Origin: Ulvibacter antarcticus | Lineage (GTDB): Bacteria; Bacteroidota; Bacteroidia; Flavobacteriales; Flavobacteriaceae | DNA length: 64,000 bases | Direction of reading: 5' to 3' | NCBI RefSeq assembly: GCF_003688405.1 | Contig: NZ_REFC01000016.1 | Span: forward strand, 87,134-151,133 | Part shown: in pieces, positions 8,288 to 16,284 of the stretch | How the letters are laid out: every line of letters begins with the position of its first letter | Numbering within the stretch: the stretch's first letter is position 1 | The notes under the pieces: generated by a model | Databases searched by the model: none | Told to the model about the DNA's origin: nothing | Seen by the model: only the letters and a program-made list of their open reading frames with translations | Position numbers and translations under genes: made by a program

Positions 8288-8301
8288 ATGATAAATATCA
8301 T
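8288..8301 (+). promoter_or_regulatory. Inverted repeat (candidate operator) upstream of HYC_CC_PP gene
   Basis: ATGATA-AA-TATCAT, a 6-bp perfect inverted repeat just upstream of the -33 region of the promoter at 8303-8331. It could bind the AraC-type regulator whose broken copy follows. Inference. Confidence 0.35.
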
Positions 8302-8302
8302 C

Positions 8303-8331
8303 TTTTTGTTCAGTCATTAGAATTACTTTTG
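8303..8331 (+). promoter_or_regulatory. Promoter of the metal-response cluster
   Basis: The -33-like TTTTTG ends at 8308 and the perfect -7 TACTTTTG is at 8324-8331, about 46 bases before the GTG start at 8378. The remainder of 8085-8377 shows no gene. Confidence 0.55.
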
Positions 8332-8377
8332 TTTAATTGAATTAAAGTTATAAATCACTAATTGTAATTTTTATAAT

Positions 8378-8800
8378 GTGAAAACTTTTTTTACTAAAAT
8401 ATTGTCCTTTCTCTTAGCAATTTCTATACTGTTTGCTACTACTTCATTTACGGTAGATATGCACTTTTGTTGTAATAAATTGATAGATATGTCCATTTTA
8501 GGCAAAGCAAAAGTCTGCAAAGACAAAGTTCAAAAGAAAGATTCACCAACCAAACAATGTACTACCCTACAAGAGAAAGATTGCTGTATCAATAAAGCCA
8601 TTGTTAAAGTAGGAGATGATACCTTCAAAAGATCTAATACCATTTTAGAAAGCGAGACTCTGGTTTTCGTCAATACTTTTTTATATACCTATATAAATCT
8701 TTTTGAAGGACTAGGTGAAAATGTAATTTCTTTTCAAACCTATAGACCACCTTTCTTATCAACAGACATTCAAGTTCTGCAACAGACTTTCTTAATTTAA
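8378..8800 (+). CDS. HYC_CC_PP-family exported small protein (metal-response)
   Basis: 140 aa, GTG start. The N-terminus MKTFFTKILSFLLAISILFA is a signal peptide. Then come a histidine/cysteine cluster (DMHFCCNKL) and a later double Cys (KDCCINK), the arrangement that names the HYC_CC_PP family of Bacteroidota. Near the C-terminus YRPPFL supplies the PP part. Family members sit beside copper/heavy-metal efflux and HMA-AraC regulator genes, as here. The Cys/His content suggests metal binding in the periplasm, but no activity has been established from sequence. Confidence 0.7.
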   Translation: MKTFFTKILSFLLAISILFATTSFTVDMHFCCNKLIDMSILGKAKVCKDKVQKKDSPTKQCTTLQEKDCCINKAIVKVGDDTFKRSNTILESETLVFVNTFLYTYINLFEGLGENVISFQTYRPPFLSTDIQVLQQTFLI

Positions 8801-8973
8801 TTTTCTCTATTGCAGATTGTTACGTTGATCTGCGTGCTCTAAAACAGCCAAAGTATTCTGGCTAAAAATTGTTGCACCCAATTCGGAACAACAATCATTA
8901 CACAATTAAATCGGTAAAGGCTAAACCTTTTAACCTATTTAGCACAATGCACAATAGCAACACATAACATATT

Positions 8974-9422
8974 ATGAGTGTAGCAAAAGAATTTTGGATA
9001 AGAAATATGGTCCGTAATCGCTGCGTAAAAGTAATTAGACAGGAATTACTGGGACTTCGTGTAACCATACTTTCATTAGAATTGGGAAGGTTGGTGGTGG
9101 AAGCACCAAAGAAAACCATTGATAAAATTATAAACGCCGTTAAAACTGTACTTCACGCCAATGATTTTAAAACCGTTCAGTTCGAAGATGAAATGCTTAA
9201 AGAAAGAATCAGGAATATTTTAATTGAACAATTGCAAGAGCCGCCATTACATATTAAAATAAAAATATCTGAACTATTGGCATCAAGTCTTCATCTTGAC
9301 TATAAAATATTGAATAAACTATTTTCTACCAATGAAAAGACAACCATTGAAAAGTTCTTTATCAAATTGAAGATAGAGTAAGTTAATGAACTCATTCAAT
9401 TAAAGCAATATAAAAAATTAGT
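8974..9422 (+). pseudogene. HMA-like/AraC regulator, truncated by a nonsense codon
   Basis: The open frame 8974-9381 encodes 135 aa. An HMA-like N-terminal domain (VAKEFWIRNMVRNRCVKVIR) has lost the CxxC of related regulators. A helical region then ends inside the first helix-turn-helix of an AraC domain (NKLFSTNEKTTIEKFFIKLKIE). After the TAA at 9379-9381 the same frame continues VNELIQLKQYKKLV, the expected next AraC helix, before the next stop at about 9422. Family members are about 185-190 aa with a complete two-HTH domain, which is missing here. The product may lack DNA binding. The family usually controls HYC_CC_PP and copper genes next to it. Confidence 0.65.
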
Positions 9423-9448
9423 TTAAATAAATGCTAAATAATCTAAAA

Positions 9449-9994
9449 ATGAAAACAACAGTAAAAATTTTAATGATAATTGGAGTAGTTGGAACAATGC
9501 TTAGTTGCAAATCATCCTTCAATGCCACCGAAACAATGCAGGTTGAACAAAATAGAAATGCCATCTATAAAGAAATCATTTCAAACCCAGTTCAGTTGAC
9601 CAATTTCATCAACGAGGCTCAAAAAGATCAAGCGGCCAAAAAGATTTTGATGAAGGCTCATATGGAACAGATGGAATCTGGTAATATGAAAATGATGATT
9701 GAGAAAAATCCCGAAATGAAAGAAAAGATGCAGTCCCATATGCAGATGATGATGGAGGAAAACCCGGAAATGAAGCAAAAGATGCAATCCAAAATGCTCG
9801 CTAAATTGATGGAGAGCGAAATGGGACGTAAAATGCTGATGGATGAAATCCATAAAAACGAAATGATGAAAAAGGAAATGAAAGCAAAGATGATGCAAAT
9901 GATGAATGAAAACCCTGAAATGATGGAAGAAATGATGGAAAAAAATCCTGAAATGATGAAGAAATTGAAAGAAAAAATGAAAAAGGAATCATGA
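9449..9994 (+). CDS. Met-rich putative lipoprotein (copper/metal-binding-like)
   Basis: 181 aa from the ATG at 9449; an in-frame ATG at 9431 would add six residues before the signal. Signal MKTTVKILMIIGVVGTMLSC fits a lipobox, with the Cys as lipid anchor. The mature part repeats E(K)NPEM-K-KMQ and MMMEENPEMKQKMQ units with about 18% methionine and few aromatic residues. It is likely a long helix lined with Met side chains. Met-rich periplasmic proteins bind Cu(I)/Ag(I), and the neighbours (HMA protein, CopB-type ATPase) agree. The repeat unit NPEM/NPETR is shared with the lipoprotein at 10577. Copper binding is inferred. Confidence 0.65.
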   Translation: MKTTVKILMIIGVVGTMLSCKSSFNATETMQVEQNRNAIYKEIISNPVQLTNFINEAQKDQAAKKILMKAHMEQMESGNMKMMIEKNPEMKEKMQSHMQMMMEENPEMKQKMQSKMLAKLMESEMGRKMLMDEIHKNEMMKKEMKAKMMQMMNENPEMMEEMMEKNPEMMKKLKEKMKKES

Positions 9995-10077
9995 TCGAAG
10001 ATTGCGTGCAATCCAGTAAGAATATGATGGGAGACAAAGGAATGAATATGTAGGGATTGAATAAAATGAATAAGTGA
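9991..10077 (+). pseudogene. Relic of the C-terminus of a Met-rich lipoprotein gene
   Basis: The frame starting at 9991 reads MIEDCVQSSKNMMGDKGMNM, stop, GLNKMNK, stop. It aligns with the C-terminal part of the gene at 10577-11086 (SEGCMESCSKMMGEKGMDM then QGMNKMDN). So a second copy of that lipoprotein existed here and has been reduced to its tail. Confidence 0.6.
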
Positions 10078-10123
10078 GTTACAAGTTAAAAATTCTGAAG
10101 TTTAATCGAAAAAATTTGAAATC

Positions 10124-10249
10124 ATGATGAACAATAATGAAGATTACTATTACTGGGGAATGCATATGGGCTGGTGGATTCCCATAATTCTAATATTAAT
10201 ATTACTGATGGTAATATATTTCAATTTCAAAAAAAAAAATGATAAATAA
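10124..10249 (+). CDS. 41-aa small membrane protein
   Basis: MMNNNEDYYYWGMHMGWWIP then a hydrophobic helix (about residues 17-35) and a Lys-rich tail (FNFKKKNDK). The N-terminal Tyr/Trp/His/Met-rich part recalls the start of the SHOCT protein at 11619 (MHYYDGNFGGMHLIWW), but no SHOCT domain follows. It is probably a shortened relative of that family. Too short for confident assignment. Confidence 0.45.
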   Translation: MMNNNEDYYYWGMHMGWWIPIILILILLMVIYFNFKKKNDK

Positions 10250-10576
10250 ATTTTGAAATTGAAAAAGATATTCTATGGATATAATTGTCCTAAAAATTGT
10301 GTTATGGCTGAAAACTCAAAATTAAAATGGTAAGAACGAAATTGATATACAATCGCTCACAAAGAAAATAGGAACTATCAATTTTTATAAATGTATAATT
10401 CTTGAAAGCCAAAATGCACGATTAATCTAAATAGTAGGGAATATAAAAATTAATGCATTTTTAAAATCTAACACTTAATAGCTTATAACCCATTCCTTCA
10501 ACTACGATTTATGGATTGCTAGGAATGGGTTTATAAAAATTAAAATAAATGTTTAACTAAATAAAAATAGAAAATT
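10250..10576. other. AT-rich intergenic stretch with one hairpin
   Basis: No coding frame recognised. The inverted repeat AACCCATTCCT (10487-10497) / AGGAATGGGTT (10521-10531), followed by TTATAAAAAT, may be a weak terminator or a protein-binding site before the gene at 10577. Confidence 0.45.
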
Positions 10577-11086
10577 ATGAAAACACTAGTAATTATTTTA
10601 TCTGCAATTGGGCTTTTAAGCTTAAACAGTTGCAAACAAGAAACAGATCCTCAAGTATTAATGGATAATCCTGAAACCCGTACAGAAGTTTTCAATACCA
10701 TTACCCAGAATGATGATTATATGGCCGAGTTTATGGATAATATGCAAAATGACGAAAACGCCATGCAGATGATGCAAGGAAACAAAAAAATGATGGGCTC
10801 AATGATGCAAGGAGAAGGCATGCAAATGATGATGAGAGATAGCACGATGATGAAACAGGTGATGGGTAACAATCAAATGATGCACTCAATGATGAACGGA
10901 ATGATGAATGACGGAAAAATGATGGGAACTATGATGAAAATGATGCACGAAAAAGGAATGATGAGCGAGGGCTGTATGGAATCCTGCTCAAAGATGATGG
11001 GCGAAAAAGGAATGGATATGCAAGGAATGAATAAGATGGACAATATGGATACTCAAACTAAAGACGACCATAAAGAACATCATTAA
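10577..11086 (+). CDS. Met-rich putative lipoprotein, second copy
   Basis: 169 aa. Signal MKTLVIILSAIGLLSLNSC fits a lipobox. The mature region has NPETRTEVFNTITQNDDYM, then dense methionine clusters (MMQGNKKMMGSMMQ, MMRDSTMMKQVMG) and a His/Asp/Lys-rich end (DDHKEHH). Two cysteines lie in EGCMESCSK. Met, His and Cys ligands point to periplasmic Cu(I) sequestration, inferred from composition and context. It heads a run of small metal-related genes with gaps of 8-30 bases up to 12461, probably one operon. Confidence 0.65.
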   Translation: MKTLVIILSAIGLLSLNSCKQETDPQVLMDNPETRTEVFNTITQNDDYMAEFMDNMQNDENAMQMMQGNKKMMGSMMQGEGMQMMMRDSTMMKQVMGNNQMMHSMMNGMMNDGKMMGTMMKMMHEKGMMSEGCMESCSKMMGEKGMDMQGMNKMDNMDTQTKDDHKEHH

Positions 11087-11104
11087 TATTTAAAATCAAA
11101 AACA

Positions 11105-11377
11105 ATGAAAAACAATCACTGGATTTGGATGGTCATCGGTTGTGGACTGCCACTAATGTTCATCTTTTTAGCACCATCATTTGGTATTGGTGGTGGTTCA
11201 TCCCTCTTTATTTTCATCATTTTTATGTTTGCTTGCCATTTATTTATGCCCCACGGGTCGCATCGACACGGTGGTCATAATCATTCACAACATAAACAAA
11301 ATGAGGAAGCCAACAATGGTAAAAATGTACCATCTGTAAAAGCTGAAGAGCAGCACGAAGGACATAATCATTATTAA
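11105..11377 (+). CDS. DUF2933-like small membrane protein with His-rich tail
   Basis: 90 aa. Two closely spaced hydrophobic helices (WIWMVIGCGLPLMFIFLAPS and SSLFIFIIFMFACHLFM) are followed by a cytoplasmic or periplasmic tail rich in His (GSHRHGGHNHSQH, EGHNHY). The WMVIGCGLPLMFIFLAP pattern is typical of DUF2933 proteins found in heavy-metal islands. Function unknown; the His tail could bind copper, zinc or nickel. Confidence 0.65.
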   Translation: MKNNHWIWMVIGCGLPLMFIFLAPSFGIGGGSSLFIFIIFMFACHLFMPHGSHRHGGHNHSQHKQNEEANNGKNVPSVKAEEQHEGHNHY

Positions 11378-11385
11378 TAAAAACA

Positions 11386-11607
11386 ATGAAACAAAAATTT
11401 CAAATTAACGGAATCAGTTGTGGTGGATGTGTCGCTAGGGTCAAGAAGACACTAGAAGAACATTCCAACATCGAAAAAGTAGAGATTTCGCTAGCACCGA
11501 AAGGAGCTACTCTCATTACGATGAATGAAGCACTTTCAGTGGCCGAATTACAAAAGCAACTTGATGGGCTCAATGGCTATACTATAACGGAAATTAATAA
11601 CAACTAA
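11386..11607 (+). CDS. HMA-domain heavy-metal chaperone
   Basis: 73 aa, a single HMA domain. The metal loop is GISCGGCVARVKK (Cys 12 and Cys 15), followed by the beta-alpha-beta-beta-alpha-beta fold (NIEKVEISLAP, ELQKQLDGLNGYTI). This is a CopZ-like cytosolic Cu(I) carrier. It is likely to hand metal to the P-type ATPase at 23882, which itself lacks an HMA domain. Operon position supports this. Confidence 0.8.
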   Translation: MKQKFQINGISCGGCVARVKKTLEEHSNIEKVEISLAPKGATLITMNEALSVAELQKQLDGLNGYTITEINNN

Positions 11608-11618
11608 AAATCAAAATT

Positions 11619-11855
11619 ATGCACTATTACGATGGAAATTTTGGAGGAATGCACCTAATATGGTGGATTATATGGATAGCCTTAATCGCTTGGATATTTT
11701 TTATCCCAGCAGATATCCCATATCAAAAATCAAAGAAAGAAAACCCACTGGATATTTTGAAAAGACGTTTTGCAAAAGGCGAAATAACCAAGGAAGATTA
11801 TGAAAAATCTAAAAAGATTTTAAACGCGGACAGTCCTAAAAATCTTAATACCTAA
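11619..11855 (+). CDS. SHOCT-domain small membrane protein
   Basis: 78 aa. The N-terminal Tyr/Trp-rich TM helix (about residues 11-30) is followed by a C-terminal SHOCT motif (NPLDILKRRFAKGEITKEDYEK). SHOCT proteins are short, often membrane-linked and frequent in metal/stress clusters; their role is oligomerisation or unknown. An adjacent duplicate at 11867-12073 is broken. Confidence 0.75.
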   Translation: MHYYDGNFGGMHLIWWIIWIALIAWIFFIPADIPYQKSKKENPLDILKRRFAKGEITKEDYEKSKKILNADSPKNLNT

Positions 11856-11866
11856 AAACTAATATT

Positions 11867-12073
11867 ATGAATCACTACGATGGTATGCATTTTATATGAT
11901 GGATTATCTGGTTCTTTTTCTTGGCCTTGATATTTTTCATTCCCACGGACATACCTTATCAAAAATCAAAGAAAGACAGCCCACTGGATATTCTTAAAAA
12001 ACGCTTTGCGAAAGGAGAGATATCCAAGGAAGATTATGAAGAATCTAAAAAGATTCTAAAATCAGAAAACTAA
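11867..12073 (+). pseudogene. Duplicate SHOCT gene with in-frame TGA
   Basis: From the ATG at 11867 the frame reads MNHYDGMHFI, then TGA where the sister gene has TGG (Trp). It continues WIIWFFFLALIFFIPTDIPY and a complete SHOCT segment (SPLDILKKRFAKGEISKEDY) to a stop at 12071. One base change (TGG to TGA) disables it, and the rest is intact, so the loss is recent or a downstream TTG start is used. Confidence 0.7.
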
Positions 12074-12090
12074 CTCAAAATTATAAAACT

Positions 12091-12375
12091 ATGTATCGAT
12101 TAAACATAAAAAAACTCGGTTTTGCTTTCGGCCTTACAGGAGCCTTAATTTATTTGGGCTGTATGATCGTTATGGCAACGGCAGGACAAGAAGGTTCAAT
12201 TACCTTTTTTAATAGCCTTTTGCACGGTTTGGATACTACCAGTATAATTAGAATGAATGTGCCTCCTTTAGAAGTGTTAATGGGAATAGTACAAACTTTT
12301 ATTCTTTGGTGGTTAATAGGCGCTTGTATTGGAGCATTTTATAATGCCCAAATAAAAATTAGAAGTACTATTTAG
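12091..12375 (+). CDS. DUF5676-like membrane protein
   Basis: 94 aa with two TM helices (LGFAFGLTGALIYLGCMIVM and GIVQTFILWWLIGACIGAFY) joined by a periplasmic loop. Ends with a basic tail. The pattern LGFAFGLTGALIYLG...IGACIGAFYN fits the DUF5676 family of short membrane proteins that accompany SHOCT and P-type ATPase genes. Function unknown. Confidence 0.55.
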   Translation: MYRLNIKKLGFAFGLTGALIYLGCMIVMATAGQEGSITFFNSLLHGLDTTSIIRMNVPPLEVLMGIVQTFILWWLIGACIGAFYNAQIKIRSTI

Positions 12376-12380
12376 CATTT

Positions 12381-12461
12381 ATGCAATACGTCTGGTTCAT
12401 ATGGTCTCTAATTATTCTTGCACTTTGGGCGGTTATTTATGTTTTCGATAAAGGTATTTAA
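12381..12461 (+). CDS. 26-aa single-TM peptide
   Basis: MQYVWFIWSLIILALWAVIY then VFDKGI. It is almost entirely one TM helix, lies 5 bases after the previous gene and 2 bases before the permease start at 12464, and so is translationally placed within the operon. A real small membrane protein is plausible; no family recognised. Confidence 0.45.
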   Translation: MQYVWFIWSLIILALWAVIYVFDKGI

Positions 12462-12463
12462 AA

Positions 12464-13813
12464 ATGAAAAACACATCAAGCAAAAATAATAAGCTGTCAC
12501 TAATAGGTTCCATATCTCTTGGCACCGGCGTAATGATTGGTGCTGGCATATTTGTCCTTATGGGGCAAATAGCAGAGCTAGTGGGCGATCTATTCCCAAT
12601 TGCTTTTATTGCAGGTGCCGTTGTAGTGGGTTTCAGCTCATATTCCTATGTAAAATTCTCAAATGCTTTTCCTTCCTCTGGAGGTGTCGTAAAATTTTTA
12701 AATAAATCCTACGGGCCTGGAACCACAACAGGTGTCTTTTCTTTGTTGATGTATGTATCAATGGTAGTTTCAGAAAGTTTGGTAGCAGGCACTTTCGGCG
12801 CCTATACACTTCGCTTGTTCCCTGAAAGTTTTGCTGGTTATGCATCCATTCTTGGTATTCTGCTTTTAGTTACGGCATATATTGTAAATATTTTAGGTAA
12901 TAAAGTAATTGGCACAACAGCCACTTTTACGGCAATTATTAAAGTTGCAGGTATAGCAATACTTGCCATTGCTGGTCTAATAGTTTCTGGATTTGCAGAT
13001 ATTACTGGAAACTATATTCCAAAAAATACTGAAGCATTGCCGCAAGGATTCGGTTTTGTTGCTGCCTTGGCGTTGGCAATTCTTGCTTATAAAGGGTTTA
13101 CTACTATTACAAATCAGGGTGGAGACATCAAAAATCCACATAAGAACCTTGGGCGATCGATTGTCTTTTCTATTCTTATCTGTACGCTAATATATGTAGC
13201 CTTGGCATTGGCAGTTGCAGGAGGTTTGAGCATTCCTGAAATAATCGAAGCAAAAGACTATGCCTTGGCTGCCGCTGCCCAACCTATTTTTGGGGAATGG
13301 GGTTCTTGGATTACCATTGCCATAGCCATAGTAGCAACCTTTTCTGGCGTTATCGCAAGTGTCTTTTCAGCCTCACGCTTGTTAGCTATGTTGAGTAATA
13401 TGAAGCAGGTTCCATCCTTAAAAAAAATAGGAAAGATTAAAAACCCTGCTCTCATATTCACTGTTTCACTGGCTATTTTACTGACTGTTCTATTTGATTT
13501 AACAAGAATTGCTTCCATTGGTGCCATATTCTACCTCATTATGGATATTGCTATCCATTGGGGGCTCTACCGCCATCTTAAAAACGAAGTAAATTTTCGG
13601 CCTATCATTCCTTTGATAGCCATTATAATGGACATTGCGGTACTCTCGGCCTTTATTTATATAAAATATTTGAACGATCCTTTGGTACTTATTGTAGCGG
13701 CAATTGGGATTGTTCTAATAATTGTTTCGGAACGTCTTTTTATGATTTCGCATACAGACGATGAAGGTAATATGCCGATGGGAATGGAAACAATAAGTAG
13801 TAAAAATAATTAA
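12464..13813 (+). CDS. APC-superfamily amino-acid permease
   Basis: 449 aa, about 12 TM helices. The first helix has the APC signature (SLGTGVMIGAGIFVLMGQIA); later come GFTTITNQGGDIKNPHKNLG and the SASRLLAMLSNMKQVPSLKKIG segment typical of the LAT/APC branch. It takes up amino acids or related amines by H+ symport or exchange; substrate not predictable. Next to type II GAPDH and MgtC genes. Confidence 0.85.
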   Translation: MKNTSSKNNKLSLIGSISLGTGVMIGAGIFVLMGQIAELVGDLFPIAFIAGAVVVGFSSYSYVKFSNAFPSSGGVVKFLNKSYGPGTTTGVFSLLMYVSMVVSESLVAGTFGAYTLRLFPESFAGYASILGILLLVTAYIVNILGNKVIGTTATFTAIIKVAGIAILAIAGLIVSGFADITGNYIPKNTEALPQGFGFVAALALAILAYKGFTTITNQGGDIKNPHKNLGRSIVFSILICTLIYVALALAVAGGLSIPEIIEAKDYALAAAAQPIFGEWGSWITIAIAIVATFSGVIASVFSASRLLAMLSNMKQVPSLKKIGKIKNPALIFTVSLAILLTVLFDLTRIASIGAIFYLIMDIAIHWGLYRHLKNEVNFRPIIPLIAIIMDIAVLSAFIYIKYLNDPLVLIVAAIGIVLIIVSERLFMISHTDDEGNMPMGMETISSKNN

Positions 13814-13830
13814 TTTAAAAAGAAATTAAT

Positions 13831-14853
13831 ATGAAAAACATAGCAGTTATAGGCTACGGAGTCATTGGAAAAAGGGTGGCCGATGCCATCAATCTACAAG
13901 ACGATATGAAGCTTGCGGGAGTGTGCGATATTATTAGCGATTGGCGTATTCAAAATGCAGTAAGAAAGGATTATGATATTTATGCTGCTACTGAAGAAGC
14001 ATCTGATAAAATGAAGTCCGAAGGTATTTCAATAAAAGGCGATATGCAGGAACTTCTAAAAAAATCAGATCTCGTCGTCGACTGTACGCCTAAAAAAATT
14101 GCAGCTCAAAATGTGGCGATTTATAAAGAACAAAATATCAAATTTATTTTACACGGAGGCGAAAAACACGAAACTACAGGTCATTCCTTTAGTGCAGAAA
14201 ACAATTATGAATCAGCTATAAACCTAAATGCTACAAGAGTTGTCTCCTGCAATACTACCTCTATTTTAAGAACATTAACTGCCCTAAAAAGAGCTGATTT
14301 ATTGGATTATGCCAGGGGTACACTTTTAAGAAGAGCGACAGATCCTTGGGAAAGCCATTTAGGTGGTATTATGAACACAATGGTTCCCGAAAAAGATATT
14401 CCGAGCCATCAAGGTCCGGATGCCAAAAGTGTTGATCCAGATTTGGACGTAATCACTTCAGCAGTAAAAGTGCCTGAAACCTTAAGTCATATGCACTTTT
14501 GGAATGTGAAGTTGAAAAAACAAGCTTCAAAGGAAGAAGTACTTAAGGCATTTAAAACCTCTAGCCGAATTAAACTGATTCGTTATGATCAAGGATTGGT
14601 TTCCAATAATACCATTAAGGAAATGTTTCTGGATATGGGACGACCTTGGGGAGATATGTATGAAGTAGCCCTTTGGGAAGATATGCTAAAAGTGGTGGGC
14701 GATGAACTGTTTTATGCCTATGTAGTCGATAACCAAGCTATTGTTATACCTGAAACTATCGATGCCATTAGAGCACTTACAGGAATTGAAACAGATGCAG
14801 TAAAATCCATTTCCAAAACCAATGAAAGTTTAGGAATTATTAATTCTTATTAA
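13831..14853 (+). CDS. Type II (archaeal-type) glyceraldehyde-3-phosphate dehydrogenase
   Basis: 340 aa. The N-terminal Rossmann motif is VIGYGVIGKRVADAI. The catalytic Cys lies in VVSCNTTSILR (Cys about 140), as in archaeal GAPDHs. The LHGGEKHE and WNVKLKK motifs of the type II family are also present. It oxidises glyceraldehyde-3-phosphate with NAD(P)+ and phosphate. Bacterial genomes normally carry the unrelated-looking type I enzyme, so this copy is an accessory enzyme probably of archaeal origin, carried on the island. Confidence 0.85.
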   Translation: MKNIAVIGYGVIGKRVADAINLQDDMKLAGVCDIISDWRIQNAVRKDYDIYAATEEASDKMKSEGISIKGDMQELLKKSDLVVDCTPKKIAAQNVAIYKEQNIKFILHGGEKHETTGHSFSAENNYESAINLNATRVVSCNTTSILRTLTALKRADLLDYARGTLLRRATDPWESHLGGIMNTMVPEKDIPSHQGPDAKSVDPDLDVITSAVKVPETLSHMHFWNVKLKKQASKEEVLKAFKTSSRIKLIRYDQGLVSNNTIKEMFLDMGRPWGDMYEVALWEDMLKVVGDELFYAYVVDNQAIVIPETIDAIRALTGIETDAVKSISKTNESLGIINSY

Positions 14854-14854
14854 A

Positions 14855-14905
14855 ATGAAAACAGAGAAAAATATCACAGAACTTTTAGAACTTTTTGGAA
14901 AATAG
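14855..14905 (+). pseudogene. 16-codon ORF, possible gene start relic
   Basis: MKTEKNITELLELFGK then stop, fitting exactly between the GAPDH stop and the start of the MgtC-like gene. The amphipathic sequence looks like the first residues of a lost protein (compare the D-lactate dehydrogenase relic after the next gene), or a leader peptide. No family recognised. Confidence 0.3.
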
Positions 14906-14907
14906 AA

Positions 14908-16176
14908 ATGACGGAAACATTCAAAAATATCAACCCATTTATCCTTGGATTACTCATCAGTTTGGGCATTGGCCTAATTCTGGGGTTGGAGCGTGAATAC
15001 GATAAGCTGAAAGAAGAACAAGGTTTTGCAGGTATAAGAACCTTCCCTATTGTGGCTATCATTGGGTTTATTCTAGGGAGTCTTTCCATAACCTACACAC
15101 CTTGGTTGGTTATCATTATTGCGGCGGCATTCCTTTTGTTTCTTTCGTTAAGTCATCTTTCCATAGCTCAAAAACACGTAATGACAGGTATTACGACCAA
15201 TATGGCATTGTTTGCTACATTGATTCTGGGGGTTATGGTTGCAAATCATTTACAGAAGGAGGCTGTTGCTACCGCAGTAGTTGTGGTTACTTTGCTATCA
15301 TTAAAAACAACCTTTAATACTTTCATAAAGAATATTACTTCAGTAGAGCTTTTTGCCTTTATTAAATTTTCAATCATTGCACTTCTGATTTTGCCCTTCT
15401 TACCGGACCAGAACTACGGTCCAGAAAATTTATTGAACCCTTTTGAGATTGGAGCAATTATAGTTATTGTCTCTTTCTTAAATTTCATTGGCTACTTTCT
15501 TGTAAAATACGTAGGATCCAAGCGAGGTATATTACTCACGGCAATTTTGGGCGGACTAATTTCCAGTACCGCAGTAGCTTGGATTTATGCCTCTCGAAGT
15601 AAGGAATTGCCGGAACTTTCAAAACAATATGCCGCTGGAATAATTATAGCTTCTGCCATAATGTTTCCCAGACTTGCAATCTTGGCTTATATTTTCAATA
15701 GTGCCATACTTTCCTATTTAGTCGTTCCATTTACTATCCTCACGCTTATCTGTTTGATTAGCGCACTCATATTTATAAAAAAGGATACAGACGTTCCAAA
15801 AACAGATATGAATATTGGGAATCCACTTAATATGTGGAATGCCCTTGGGTTTGGTGGTATTTATGTGGTTATCCTGTTTGCCGTTTTTTATGGAAACAAG
15901 TTTTTTGGCGAAAGCGGTTTATACTATTCGGCACTAATTGCTGGACTGGCAGATACAGATGCGATAACCATAAGTATGGCGAAATTTGGGTCTTTGGAAG
16001 AAAAACTCGCACTCGCAACCAATGTCATTATAGCGGCAACTATAAGTAATATATTAGTGAAACTGGCTATTGCCTATTTCAAGGGTTCTAAAAAAACAGG
16101 GAAACTCGTGATGCTGATTTTTGGAACTGTTGTCATCGTGGGTGTAGCATATATTTTAATACAGTTAGGAATTTAA
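14908..16176 (+). CDS. MgtC/SapB-type membrane protein with DUF4010 domain
   Basis: 422 aa, about 12 hydrophobic helices. The N-terminal MgtC signature reads ISLGIGLILGLEREYDKLKE then FAGIRTFPIVAIIG; the C-terminal half is the DUF4010 membrane domain (AGLADTDAITISMAKFG). MgtC proteins modulate Mg2+ homeostasis or ATP synthase. The long DUF4010 fusion has no assigned transport substrate. Member of the island operon. Confidence 0.8.
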   Translation: MTETFKNINPFILGLLISLGIGLILGLEREYDKLKEEQGFAGIRTFPIVAIIGFILGSLSITYTPWLVIIIAAAFLLFLSLSHLSIAQKHVMTGITTNMALFATLILGVMVANHLQKEAVATAVVVVTLLSLKTTFNTFIKNITSVELFAFIKFSIIALLILPFLPDQNYGPENLLNPFEIGAIIVIVSFLNFIGYFLVKYVGSKRGILLTAILGGLISSTAVAWIYASRSKELPELSKQYAAGIIIASAIMFPRLAILAYIFNSAILSYLVVPFTILTLICLISALIFIKKDTDVPKTDMNIGNPLNMWNALGFGGIYVVILFAVFYGNKFFGESGLYYSALIAGLADTDAITISMAKFGSLEEKLALATNVIIAATISNILVKLAIAYFKGSKKTGKLVMLIFGTVVIVGVAYILIQLGI

Positions 16177-16179
16177 AAA

Positions 16180-16266
16180 ATGAAAACAACCGTATTTAGT
16201 ACACATAAGTTTGAAGAAACCTATCTGGTAAAAGCAAAAACTAATATTAAAACAAAATTTTTATAA
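16180..16266 (+). pseudogene. 5' relic of a D-lactate dehydrogenase (2-hydroxyacid dehydrogenase) gene
   Basis: The 28-codon frame begins MKTTVFSTHKFEETYLVKA, which I recognise as the conserved start of bacterial fermentative D-lactate dehydrogenases (LdhA type, about 330 aa). It then degenerates into KTNIKTKFL and stops. The remaining 300 codons are gone, deleted between this point and the SDR gene at 16285. Confidence 0.65.
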
Positions 16267-16284
16267 ACACTTAATATATTAACT

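Noticed and set aside
9581..10037. Three minus-strand ORFs over the Met-rich lipoprotein gene
   Set aside because: His/Phe/Ile/Ser-rich translations are the antisense shadow of Met/Lys-rich codons; no independent start context.
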